From assembly GCA_013368315.1 (NCBI GenBank), contig JAACJM010000305.1, positions 28,734 to 92,733 on the forward strand: a stretch of DNA of 64,000 bases, written 5' to 3'. Both the position numbers and the translations under genes were made by a program. Shown piece by piece: positions 23,067 to 34,156 of the stretch. The stretch is from Tetrapyrgos nigripes (Eukaryota > Basidiomycota > Agaricomycetes > Agaricales > Campanellaceae). The notes under the pieces are model-generated. The model was not told the DNA's origin and made no database searches. It saw only the letters and a list, made by a program, of their open reading frames with translations. Position 1 is the stretch's first letter. Each line of letters begins with the position of its first letter.

Positions 23067-23670
23067 AACTATTAAGCTGGATCCAGGCTTCAAGTTACAG
23101 ACTATGACTATGTCTCGAATAGTATGTACATAGTTGCTTCTCATTAATATATCTTTCTTCACAGCTTTTTTTTGCAATCATGAACATGATCAGCTACAAC
23201 CTGCTGCTAAAACTATAGCAAGGCGTCAGTGTGTAGCTAGCCTTGCTACCGGCGTTTTCACTATGAGTAGGTATTGTGTAATATCTCGTTATTACAGTGA
23301 ATCTCAACTAACTACAGCATGATATTCTTAGTATAGCTAACGCTGTAACCCTATGGGCCTCGTAACTTGCCATGTGAAGCAGTGGCACCTTTCCCCAGTC
23401 AGATGACCATAGATGTCAGTACGGTCCAGAAATTACCGAAAGTCAATTTTTGAGGCACGAGTAAACAGCGAAGTTAGTAATCCAATTTTGATGGCACATT
23501 TTGACTCCACAAGGCCCTCTCTCTCTAAAGAGAGTCGGGGATTGATGCGACACTGACAACTGTAAATGTATTGATGTGGTAGCGTTAACAAAGAGAAAGT
23601 GAGGTTTTCGTTTTGGTTTCGCAGAGACAGGGTAAAAAGAGATAATAAGAAGGAGACCAGAGGACGAAGA
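23067..23670. other. No gene recognised
   Basis: AT-rich spacer between the MITE and hAT-B. Short frames only; no domain, repeat boundary or RNA gene seen. Confidence 0.45.
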
Positions 23671-23678
23671 AGCAGCAC

Positions 23679-26600
23679 TAGTGTTGTAAACGGCTCGACT
23701 CGGCTCCGGCTAGCTGCAGAGTCGAGCCGCATTTAGAGTGAGCTGAACCGGTCGATCAGCTCCAGGCTCCACATGGTTCAACTCCAGCTCACGGCCAGCT
23801 CGAGTCGTCTTGAACCTACTCTTTCTTACCAGTCAAATACAACTTTCTACCTTGTCGCTACAGCCTGTAACCACTTCTCGCATTCTGTACCTCTATACTC
23901 GTTGCAAAATACAACTCATCTCCAAGAATTCCAACCCTGTCTGCCAAGTTTTTCATGCTCAACTCCATCCATCTTCCATCATAGTATGGAAGCCCCACTT
24001 CCGTCTTCTGCGGCATCAGTTCTATGGGAATATGTACTTTTGAATAGGTACTGTGAAGGGAAGAAGGTGTGACCATCAAGGTTTGTTGCACTACTTCTCA
24101 AAAACGTCGCATCACATCTCAGAAAGGTAACTGACCCTTTCATTTACACCAGACACACACCCATGCCGACCTCTTTCATGGCATCAAATGATGAGGAAAT
24201 AGGGCCACTCAGACTTGCTAGAGACCTAAAAGTCAACGCTGACTCTCCTCACCCCTGTCTTCACAATGGCAAAAACTCGAAATAACAAGAAAAACCATAA
24301 CGAGGATCCTTCCAGCACAGGTGCATATATCAGGATCTTCAATTGTTTACTTGGTACTAACTACAAACACTCAGAAACAGGTAAGTCTGCTGTCCCACCA
24401 AGACCTACAGCAACACGGAGAAAAGCACATCAACCACAAACTGTGACTTTTGCTGTCAATGGTAGATAATTTACCTTGCTCTAATGTGACCTTTGCTTTT
24501 GATACTAATCTCTATCATAGATGATGAAAACAACATATTTGTGGATCAGAACACCGCTCAGACACCATCTCACCCTCAAGATGGACAGAATGAAGAGACT
24601 ATAATACATGAAGGTATGTTTATATGGCTGTACACTTCTTTTCACTGTGTTCTGACTATTGTCTAGAGGCTTCGACTGCAGATAGTGTGTACCTTACATT
24701 TCACCATTGTCCCACCAATTTATCATTCCACAGATACACACGAAGACATCTTTCAGACTCCTAATCAATGATCACAATGCCCACAAAGAGGGCCAACTCC
24801 CCTAGATCCTCAACTTGATCCTCCTCAACTTCAGACACTGAGAGGACCTTGTTGTCAACCAGATCCGGAACCTGAGTCAGACACACCCCTTCAAACGCCA
24901 ACTCGTCGTTCTCGCCATGCACCTGCTACTCCCATTGCTGAAGAGTCATCCATTCAATGAGAGCTGGATGCTCTCTCAGCCTTATCTAGTCCAACTACTC
25001 CAGTCTTCAACCATGCTCCGTCAACCATTCAACTTCATCCTTCTGATGTTGCTTCATCAGTTACAACAACACCTCGTGCTGGACCACATAGTACCCCACA
25101 CTGATCTGCAAAGAAGGTGAAGAAGAAGAAACCCAAAGTGAATGACATCTGGCCTTTCTTTGAGCTTGATGGACATACCAAAAGACAAACTTGTACAAAA
25201 TGCAGGTGTGTATAGTATTGTGTTTTGATATCACTACGTCATTCCTCGATATTCACACTCCCTTTCATTGTTGCAGCCATGATGCATCTGTCTCAGGCAA
25301 TAATGCTCCCGATTCATTCAGTCCAAATATGTTGACAGGATCACTCTGAAAACATCTCTATACCTGACATCTTGCCTTCTGGATCGAATCCTGTGATAGG
25401 CTCAAGGTTGATATCACAGCTAAGGAAGCAAGACCTTATGTTGAATCCTTCTGTGCAGACACTCATGCGTACACGTCAGAAATACCACAACGGGCATATT
25501 CCTGGGATGCCTTCAGGGATGCAATCTGCGAGTTCATAGTCTCGGATGATCAGGTTTGTTATTTCTTTTGGCCTCATTGCATGACTGACCATCAATCTTA
25601 TTTAGGCCATCAACACTATTGAGAATCCCAAACTCCGGGTGGTTTTCTTGATGCTGAAAAAGGATCTGAATGATAGCGACATTCCTCATCGTCACAAAAT
25701 CCGTAACTGGATAATGGAGCTCTGGGAGGAGCACTTGGATAATCTTATGCAAGAGTTTGAGGTACGTACAGATTTTTAAAAAAATCTCTTGTTCACTTCT
25801 CATTTGGATCATGTCTTACAGCACGCACTCGGCAAAATCAGTTTCACTTCTGATATGTGGACAAACAGCAATATGATGCCATTTCTAGCAGTCATAGTAC
25901 ACTGGATTGAGATGAAGAAGACCCCAAAGGACAGATTTGAGCTCAAAACTGTGTGCAGAGCTCATCGGTTTTCATTGGGTGCCAGGAAGACACAATGGTG
26001 AGCATTTGGGGCGTGCAATGTTATACGTGTTTGGTCACGTCAACCTTTGTCCAAAAGTAAGTCATCTTATCTCCTCATTGTATTCTTAACTCTTGAGTAT
26101 CATAGCTTGGCCATGGAACTATGGATGCTGCCGGAAATAATGATACAGCTTTGGAGTACATTGAACAAGAGCTTGATTTTTGAGGCATTGCCTGGTCAAG
26201 AAAGCAATCTCAAATTTGGTGAGTTCTGTTGTTGATCTGTTCCAATAAATTGTTATCAAACACTTGGCCAGGTGCTTTCCTCATAGTGTCAATCACAGTG
26301 CACTCACTGACTTGAGTTTCACTGACGAGACAGCAGCAGATTACGACCCTGAAGTCTCCTTCCAAAGAGATCTTATAGCTAATTTGTGGACTATCATCAG
26401 AATGGTGAGTCTGAGTCTCTTCTCTGCACTGGAAGTGGTATCAATGAAGTTACAGATCCGCACCAGCTCACAATGACGGGAGTTCTTTGCCCAATGTACG
26501 CCTTATTCAATTGGTTGACATGGAGTTGCTCAGAGACGTGAAAAATCAATGGTCCTCTGTACTTCTGATGCTTCTCTGGGCTATCTTACTGAAAGAGGTA

Positions 26601-28457
26601 TCTGAAGTTCTCATGTCTTGTTCTCTGCTGTGGCATTAATGATGAGTTTATAGGCAATCAAGTGAATGATCAGCTCCAGTGAGTATCCCAAGTTGAAGAA
26701 ATATTGGATAACAGGAGAGGAATGGGATGCCCTTGAGGCCTATGTTCAGATTCTGCAGGTGAGCATACCTCACCAATGGTTGGATCATTCATATTCTTAT
26801 CTTAAACATCTGTAGATTCTGCATGCTTTTCAGGAATGGCTTTCTGGAGAAAAGACACCAACACTATCTTTTGCTGTTCCGAGTTATGAGGCCATGGTCA
26901 CAAAGTGGGAGAAACTTAAGGATGCACTACCTCAGTATGCTACTGTCATTGATGCTGGCATTGCAAAGCTTCACAAGTACTGTGACCATGTGGAAGCATC
27001 CGACACATACACATTGGCAATGAGTAAGCGTGTTCCGATTCTAAACCACAATCGAGCAGTTTGCTGATGGATGTATTCTAGTTTTAAACCTGAGTATGAA
27101 GCTTGATTGGTTCAGACATTTTGCTCCGCATTGACTAGCTGAGGCAAAACAACTTTTTCTCCATGAAGTAAGTCATCTTTCTTGGAAGTAGCTGCTTGTT
27201 TTCACTTGTGTATGTGCCTTGTCTCAGGTCGAATCATACTCTGCAGTGGTAGTTGGTGATGGTCAACAAACTACACTATCAGATTTATCAAATGATGACT
27301 GGGCAGATGCCATCCTTGGCCTTCCAACCAAGGATAAGCAACCTACATGCTGCGTCTCCTGGGCCATTGAGGATGAGGTCAATAGCTACCTTTCTGAAGC
27401 GCTAGCTGATCCAAAAAAGGATGAAGTGGCATACTGGGAGGTTCGTGATTCCATGAGTGATACTTCTGTTGAAGCTCATGACAGAACGGATATCTAGGAT
27501 AGCCAAGCTCATTTCCCCACTATTTTCCGTCTAGCCCTTGATATCCTTCCCATTCAAGCCTCCTCTGTTCCATGTGAGCGCGTGTTTTCCTCGTTGAGCG
27601 ATACCAATACTAAAAAGCACAATCGGATCAGCCCTGAGCTCAATGAAGCATTACAGATGCTCAAATTCACACTATGGCATGGGAACCCACTCTCATTTAC
27701 AGATAGGACTAGTCTTGAAGAGGAATTGGCTGTACTGAAGCAATTGTTGGCTGAGCAGTGCAACGAGTTAGAAGACAAGAAAGTTTCAATTGAGAAGTTG
27801 CTGCAGATGGTGAACAGGGTTGACAAGTAAATGGAAACTTCTATTCTCTATTGTACATAGGTAAACATGCATGATAATGGATAATAGGGTGACAAAAGGT
27901 CTAGAGTGTGTGTTGACATTAACTTGACTGTAACTGGCTGAGTCTGAATGACATGGAGGAAACAGAAACCAACAAAAAGCCTGTAGAGCGCCCATGCACA
28001 GTAGTACGTAGTACAAGATCTAGAGGTCTAATGTCAAGCAGCACTCACAGAATCCCATATGTGTCTCATCCTAAATAGCCTGTAACATCCATACGAGCAG
28101 CAGCTGCTGAATAGTCATTGGATAACTTGTGAGTTTGGCATCGAGTATAGGTGGAAAAAATGGTTCTAAAAGCTTGAGGCTGATATCGCAAGTGCATAAT
28201 GAGGAGATTCTGAGGCAAGCATAGCGTAGCGGCATCCAGAAAGTCCTGAGGAGCTGTGGTAGAAGATGGGGGCAGTCAAAAGTCGCTTGAAAGCAAACGA
28301 CGCGCGGCCTAAAAAAAGCTCAGAAAATGACATAACTCCGCAACTTTAGTCGGAGCCAGCCGGAACAGAACGACTCTAGAGCCGAGTCGAACCATTTATG
28401 AATAGGGCCATACGGAGCCGGGTCAGAACGGACCAGAGCCGGACCGTTACAACACTA
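23679..28457 (+). mobile_element. hAT transposon (hAT-B), 4779 bp, deaminated and inactive
   Basis: The ends are TAGTGTTGTAAACGGCTC at the left and the inverse of TAGTGTTGTAACGGTC at the right. The 8-bp duplication AGCAGCAC is perfect (23671-23678 and 28458-28465). Subterminal regions carry many GGCTC/GAGCC motifs. The transposase remains are on the plus strand. The termini are a different family from hAT-A. The element keeps exact target duplications, yet its coding region has many TGA stops. Confidence 0.93.
24266..27830 (+). pseudogene. hAT-B transposase, multi-exon, with multiple TGA stops
   Basis: The N-terminal part (MAKTRNNKKNHNED) is low-complexity. A BED-like finger follows (VNDIWPFFELDG, CTKC, CSHDAS). 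The core includes SFCADTHAYTSEIPQRAYSW, LGKISFTSDMWTNSNMMPFLAV and AAGNNDTALEYIEQEL. The C-terminal dimerisation region is well preserved: LPIQASSVPCERVFSSLSDT, then NRISPELNEALQMLKFTLW, ending at TAA 27828-27830. Introns are short GT...AG. In-frame TGA occur at about 24769 (after TPNQ), 24958 (after SIQ), 25101 (before SAKK) and 25347 (after TGSL), sites where CGA (Arg) is the simplest ancestor. The gene is inactive by deamination-type damage, unlike hAT-A. Confidence 0.85.
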
Positions 28458-28475
28458 AGCAGCACTGTAAACAAT

Positions 28476-28985
28476 CGAGTGATCGATCGAAAAATTTGCT
28501 CCCGCCTGCGGCTCTTATAGTTATACTTCCGTTGACGGATTTGAATGCGGTACTCCCGCCTCCTGCCCATCCCGTCGCGCTTGCCTTAAGTGAATAAAAC
28601 ATAGTTTCCCGGCCAAAAAAATGACCCAGGAACCGTCTATGCATCAAGAGGGAATCGAACCCCCGGCGGGTCGAACGGGAAATTTTCAACTACTGTATGG
28701 CAACGACCCAGGTTACCACTACCCCATTGATGCTACAGTCGCATAGGCAACAAACCTGTATCTCTCTTGACCAGCCTGAGGCCTGTCAAGGATGAGTAGG
28801 GAAGGGACTTAGAAAGAAAGGAAGGCTAGGGAGTCGGGAGGCGAGAGAGAGAAAGAAAAAAAGAGAAAGAAATAGACTAAACGGAAGTAGATCGATTGAG
28901 AAATTTGCTTCCATTCCAAATTTTACTTCCATTTTGCTCTCGCCTGCGGCCTCCCTTATTATATACTTTCGGAAGACGGGAAGCT
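28476..28985. repeat. Imperfect direct repeats flanking the tRNA gene
   Basis: Left copy, about 28476-28540: GATCGATCGAAAAATTTGCT, CGCCTGCGGC, then TTATAGTTATACTTCCGTTGACGG. Right copy, about 28890-28978: GATCGATTGAGAAATTTGCT, a 30-bp insertion, CGCCTGCGGC, then TTATTATATACTTTCGGAAGACGG. They lie on either side of the tRNA-Gly and could be remnants of an element that targets tRNA neighbourhoods, or a local duplication. Confidence 0.6.
28641..28733 (-). tRNA. tRNA-Gly (anticodon GCC) with a short intron
   Basis: The acceptor stem GCATCAA (28727-28733, read on the minus strand) pairs perfectly with TTGATGC (28641-28647). The D arm reads GGGTAGTGGTAACCT. The anticodon stem GGTCG pairs with CGACC and the loop begins TTGCCA, placing anticodon GCC at 28699-28701. 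An intron of about 22 nt follows the base after the anticodon, the canonical nuclear position. The T arm is GGGGG TTCGATT CCCTC with one G-T pair. All arms fold without mismatch, so I take the gene to be functional. Confidence 0.92.
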
Positions 28986-29286
28986 CTAGACCTGGTTAGA
29001 GAGGTTGAAGGCATCTGTTCGTATCGTAAGGGTCTGTCAGTGAGTCACTGTTTGGAAAAGCGAGTAGGATAATGATATCTGATAATTTATGGTACAACAC
29101 GACACCGGGACAGTGTAGCCTACTAGAGAGAAGATACAAACAACGCAAGCTATATGCGTTGGAAGAGACTTCTTCACCAATAACCCTAGTCCCTCTTCCC
29201 ACCTCCAGCCTTCGGTACCTCCCAAACCACAGTCCCTCCATTACTCGTCATATTCAACTCCCTCATCCTACCTTCACTTCTTCTCA

Positions 29287-30383
29287 TCACAAACCCCTCA
29301 TCCCTAACCTCCCCTCTTCATCCATCTCCCCTTCCTCCACCACCGGTGAAAGCACCCCCCCACTCTCCATCATAATATCCCTCCTCAACCTCTCCCTCTC
29401 CACCACATCCTTGCCCCAATACAACACCAACTGCACCCCCAACACCGAATTCAAAAACAAAGCCATCCCAAACCCAAGTCCAACAAGCCACCCTTCCCAT
29501 TCCCATCCCAATTCGACTGTAGTGGTGTATAGACGAGCGAGACAACCAAGGATTTGAGAGGCGACGGCGATGACGGAGAGTTGGCCTGTGGATTTGGAGA
29601 TGTAGTTTTGTCGGATTTGGGGATATTTGGAGAGAAGGGAGAGGGGGAGGGTGGAGAGTTGGAGGAGGGAGAGGAGGGGAAGAGGGGTTAGGAAGGGAGT
29701 GAAGAGGAAGAGAAGGGCGAGCAGGGTGAGAGAGGTACAGAGGAGAAGGTTGGAGCGTTTGGAGGGGAGATGGGTTCGGGATGTCAGTGATAGACGGGTG
29801 GGTGTGCGTATAGGATGTGGGTGTCGATGATGTTGTGATTGACGGGGATTAAAGCGCTCAATGAAGGCAGTGGGTGATAACGAGGAAGCAAGGTCGAGTG
29901 TAGGTGGGGCATAGAGGATAATTAGGTGGGTGATGATGATGTTTTGGATGGTGAGGAAGAGGTTTTCACCGTAGGTAGAGAAGGGAAAGGCATTTCGGGA
30001 GGCATACGCTAATTGAATGGCGTATGCGATGGTTTCGAGAGCGTAGGAGGGAAGCGAGATCCCTCGAGCTGAACGAGCGCGTACGACTGCGAACAGGCGT
30101 TACTGGTGGTATTATGGGGAGAGGAGGGTCAGACGCACTGAGAAGAATTTGAGGAAGCTTCATGACGGAACCTCCGGCGACAATGGCTATGCCTAGGGCT
30201 TTAGAAAAGGCATATTTGAGACAGTGGGTATCGAAAATGTCGAGGTTTTCGACGAGAGACGTGTAGCATTCCTACAGCAACTAAGTAGCTAGCAAGGTAG
30301 AAAGAGTAGATACATACCTGACCAATGATATAGACACCTGGGTCGTGAATGAACCACGGAAGGTTTCGAGTAAGGAATGACAT
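29287..30383 (-). CDS. mpdu1: MPDU1-like PQ-loop membrane protein
   Basis: MPDU1 homologues are ER membrane proteins needed for use of dolichol-phosphate-mannose and -glucose in glycosylation and GPI synthesis. Exons 30318-30383, 30139-30271 and 29287-30086 (introns 46 and 52 nt) total 999 nt, giving 332 residues without stops. Sequence marks: HCLKYAFSKALGIAIVAGGS, KLPQILL (first PQ loop), GISLPSYALETIAY, AFPFSTYGENLFL, LSKYPQIRQNYISKSTGQLS (second PQ loop) and a last hydrophobic span ending VLYWGKDV. It is longer than the ~250-residue animal protein because of a His/Pro/Arg-rich insert after LIILYAPP and a charged C-terminal tail. The phases and frame are consistent throughout. Confidence 0.85.
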
Positions 30384-30617
30384 TGACGGATGTAAGGGAG
30401 CACAAGACGCGTGACGTGTCTTTTTTCAGTCCAGCGTGTACGCCGGCGTCTCTGCATCTCATGTATCACAGCTACTGTCAAACCAACATTTGCAACAAGC
30501 TGCATCACTGGCACTATCTGGTACCCACTCGCTCATATCTGAGAACGTCCCAATACAACCTGTTCCTTCCCCGTTGCACTTTGCATCTGATGCTACTACC
30601 GGTCAATGCAAAATAAC

Positions 30618-30680
30618 GAAGGGTATTTCATACCGAAAGGTAAGTGCAAACTCGCCGCTAAAATTGAGAGGCTGCGGGTG
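30618..30680 (+). pseudogene. Small cytochrome P450 exon/intron scrap
   Basis: The exon end GAAGGGTATTTCATACCGAAAG (EGYFIP-K, 30618-30639), followed by a GTAAGTGC donor and similar intron sequence, matches the P450 pseudogene at 54819-54860. No other P450 sequence is present around it, so it is a filler-like fragment of about 60 bp. This scrap keeps the donor GT that the larger copy has lost. Confidence 0.65.
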
Positions 30681-30878
30681 AAAAAAAAAGTCTTTCTTCG
30701 TCCTTATAATGAATGTATATTACCCGTTGTCTACAGTCATTGAGTACAAAGATAGGATAACGTGCAGTGCTTATGACCCGATGTCGTCGTGACTCTTGGA
30801 AAGGAAACAGCCTATGGTCCTGGGTCAGAAAAGGACGTGACAAAAAGACGGGTCAATACTCACTGATGAGTCCAAATC

Positions 30879-33372
30879 TCATTGTTCATCTCTCGACAGC
30901 AACACAAAATCGAGTCCGACCTTCTTCAGATGTCGCAATTTCAAATCCACATCTTCTCGAAGCCTTCTACCCAAGACGCAAAGCTTCACTGACCGCAAAC
31001 AGCTTACCCCAGTAGCCGACGCGGACGCGTTCTCTCTGCGGCTGCCAGTGTCACTGTCGGGAACCCATCTCGACACAGCCATCTTCCAGAATAGCTCGTC
31101 ATCAAATAAATCGCCGTCCGCGGCAAAGTGTAAATTCTCTAGCTTGGGAACTAGAGGAGAGGATGACGCCAAACCATGATCAAAGGCATGAAGAGTCGTG
31201 AGGAGTAAAGGAGTGATGAGGTCATGGAATCGAAAGACAATCTCATCTTCAGTGCCATCTTCACATAGTGGATAGTGTGCAAAGTCGTAATCTTTGCGGC
31301 GAATTTCTCTGACGCGAAGCTCTATCAGGGAAGGCTGGAGCTCCAGCAGCGAGCAGAGGTCAGTGTCGGGTAGGGAGATATAATCAAGGTGAAGAGCCGA
31401 TAATGAGCACGCTGAGCGCTGGAAAAAATCTGAAAAAGACTGGTCTGGCCAGTCGCCTTTGAAAATTCGTTCCACGTGGGTATCCCATCTGTCCATCCCT
31501 TCGTTAAAATTTCTGATAGTCAAGGTGGTCAGAGATGGAAGAGTGAGTTTGTCGGTTAGGAGTTTGAGCAAATGGTCCCCAAGATATCGTAGCCCACCTC
31601 GCAGTTTGACATCTGGAACTCCACCGTGGAGAGATGGGGCAGAGTTTGCCAAGGGATTTCATCGGGGTCAGGTACATATTTATGGTCTAGTTCTGCAAAA
31701 ACTATGGATTTAAGGTTCGGGAAGTTGTGGAGCTCTCCTTTGTAGATGATCTCTTCGTTGTAAGTGCTTCTTCCACAGATAATCTCGAGATCGGTGACAG
31801 GCTCCCAGTAGCCAGCCTTCCGTTTGTGAGGGGACAATATGCTAGGGCGGAAGGGGCAGTGTAAATACTGAGTGTATATAGGGTGGGAACAAAAATTAGG
31901 GATTGACCAATCAGAGAGCGAGAAGTTTAGGTCCCCTCACAACAGGAAGGGCTGGAGGAACTGTTCCGGCACCCTGACTCGGCATCAAAGCAAACAAAGT
32001 CAGGCGTCAGCGACGCGGGCGCGTTTGTTGACTGTTTCCGACATCTCTCTCAACGCTGGTGCGGGTGACGGCTCCCTCCAGAACCTCACATTCCTTCCTT
32101 TTACATTCTCTCTAATATTATACTCTAATACATGCCCGCCGCTACTACTACTGATCAAACTCGTACCTCAAGTTGGGACATCAAGAGTGATAAACTCTGC
32201 AGGACCAGATGACCACTGTTGGAGAGAGGTGAGCAGAGAGCGCAGCTGGTCGGTAGTGAGGGCTATTGAGCGAGAAAGAAAATTTTATTATCAATAATGC
32301 TTTGGAGCCCATGCGAGTTGGCAGTATATGACAAAATGGGAAATCTCGAACTCCGGCGGGTCAGCCGATTTTGATGCCGGAACAGTTCCTCCAGCCCTCA
32401 TATGGCGAGGGTCCTCAAACTTCCCATCATCTGATTGGCTGCCGCTTAAAGCTGTTGGCAAACAACTAATAATATCCCTCCTGTACCCTCATTGAGGCTC
32501 ATTCTCGGATTAATACCCTCGCCATATCGAGGGCTGGCTACTGGGAGCCTGGATCGGTGATCTGATTGCGCGGAGTGAAGGCTGCCAGTTTTTCGGGGGG
32601 AGAGAGCTTGGTAGTTTTTAGGGAATAAAGTCGAGGAGCAGAGTTGAAAAGAAATAGATGGGGGTCTCTAAAACTATGTTGTCGAATATCAAGGGTCTCA
32701 AGCAGAGGAAATGACTTCCTGCTGGCCAATGAAGGAAACTCCTCTTCGAGAAGGTAGGCTATCATAGCGTGTTGCCATCGAGCGCTCTCCTCGACAAGTT
32801 GCCGAACCAAGGGGCTTTTCTCTCCATCCCATAACCCGACTGACAACGCATGGGATTTGGAACGCACAAGGCACAGCCTAAGCTGTTGTTCGGGACAAGA
32901 ATGATTGGAATTGTATTCGTATGGGATCTGCAGGTTACTCCATAGTCGCGGGATGTCAATGACAATCTGACGCCAGCTGCTGCACACTGAAGCCAGCGTG
33001 AACGGAAGGCGCTCAATCTTCTTTGGCACCCTGGCAGCAAACGCTATCGGATGTCCATCACAGACGGCCACAAAAATGTGAGTCAACAACTCGACAGGTA
33101 ACCGCCGTATGGGAGCTGAAAGAGACTTCAAACTGCTCATCGTGTTTGGTCAGCAGCTCTTGTTGCTCTTCGAGGTACAGCAAACGCGACCGGAGTTGAG
33201 ATATTTCCCAATCAAACCCTCGCACATCATCCTCGACGTCCCGCTGGATCTGCAGAGCTGAGGAAGGAGAGAGGGAGGAAGCCCGTAACATGGTGTTGAT
33301 GCGAGTAGACACGTTTCCTGGGTCGCAGCGACCTCTGTAAGGTTTGATACCACCACAGCTTGGGCAGGCCAT
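30879..33372 (-). pseudogene. F-box protein gene, split by a 754-bp insertion and frameshifts
   Basis: F-box proteins recruit substrates to SCF ubiquitin ligases. The N-terminus at 33372 reads MACPSCGGIKPYRGRCDPGN, then a coiled coil (LRSRLLYLEEQQELL). A one-base shift near 33140 leads to the F-box, APIRRLPVELLTHIFVAVCD ... LASVCSSWRQIVIDIPRLW. The C-terminal part is leucine-rich-repeat-like (FPLLETLDIRQHSF; LTLPSLTTLTIRNF; LPDTDLCSLLELQPSLIELR) and ends at 30879. The gene is cut at 31798-32551 by a transposon-like insert. A second one-base shift lies around 31560-31640. Excising the insert plus one 9-bp duplication rejoins NQITD to LEIICG in frame. It is one of three related copies (see 50855-51288 and 57656-57736). 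Confidence 0.82.
31798..32551. mobile_element. 754-bp non-autonomous foldback-like element with 9-bp TSD and covarying hairpins
   Basis: The outer 20-bp inverted repeat is CAGGCTCCCAGTAGCCAGCC (31798-31817; inverse at 32532-32551). The target duplication GATCGGTGA is perfect (31789-31797 and 32552-32560). The arms are about 175 bp and share an inner 23-bp block (31949-31971 versus 32375-32397) and a CCAATCAGA block (31907-31915 versus 32430-32438). Between outer and inner blocks each arm forms its own hairpin: 31818-31835 with 31931-31948, and 32398-32412 with 32515-32530. The two stems differ in sequence but each pairs with itself. There is no transposase. The 9-bp duplication would suit a Mutator-like transposase, but the family is unassigned. 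Confidence 0.85.
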
Positions 33373-33885
33373 CGTGGCTGGGTTTCACGAGGAGAAGAAA
33401 AAGGGCTGAGGGTGAATGGATTGGAGATGTAGCGTTGATGTGGTCGGCAGTGAAAGCGTTTTCGTTGTCAACGTGACCATTTTCGGCTTACATCATCATT
33501 GGCTTCCCATTGCCCCGGTTCTCCATTCATGAATACGAACACGTCCACCTCACTTCAAAACGTAGCCTTGAGCATAATAGTTCCTTTCAAACTTTCTGCC
33601 AACTCTGATATACAGAGTCTATTGCTTCTTTGTTGAAGCTGCACGACGTATATATACGGAAAATGGTGCGTAACAGCTTGATAGCTTTCATAAAAACTTT
33701 CTGAAGGATCGCTATACTATGACAGGTCATTTGCCTCAACAACGCCCTCTTGAATAGCGTCCGTGTGGGATCCTCTTCTATCAGCTTTCTTCCATCACTG
33801 CCCTGCGCTGGAAAATTTTTCTGGGTATACTGTTCTTCTGGTTAGCAGCAACATCACTGGTGGACGACGCGCTCTTCATCAGTAA
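33373..33885. repeat. Segmental duplicate, copy 1 (upstream of F-box gene)
   Basis: The sequence upstream of the F-box start closely matches 51289-51960 and 57737-58420. A marker is ATATACGGAAAATGGTGCGT, then AACAGCTTGATAGCTTTCAT and TGACAGGTCAT (33652-33735). Similarity in this copy stops near 33885 (after CGCTCTTCATC), where unrelated sequence begins. It probably contains the F-box promoter. Confidence 0.8.
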
Positions 33886-34156
33886 AATAACACTTTTGTA
33901 GGGAGTATAGATGTATAGGATGTATAGAAAGTCGAAATTTCTATACCACTTTTTCTAAGCGAGAAGTGTAAAGAAAATCCAGTTGGTATAGCGACTGGCT
34001 TCAGTACCATCCCTATACTTTTATCTGTATTCTATCTATCTATCTGTTGTCTGTCCATAATTACTATATTAGTTGCTCATCTACTAGTCTGCAATAAAAA
34101 AAGGTAGACAAAAGAAAAATAGCATACTCTGTAGTACTCGCAGTGAGCGGCACTGG

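Noticed and set aside
29072..29557. Plus-strand 161-codon frame opposite MPDU1
   Set aside because: It is antisense to the MPDU1-like last exon, is Ser/Pro/Thr-rich, and has no domain.
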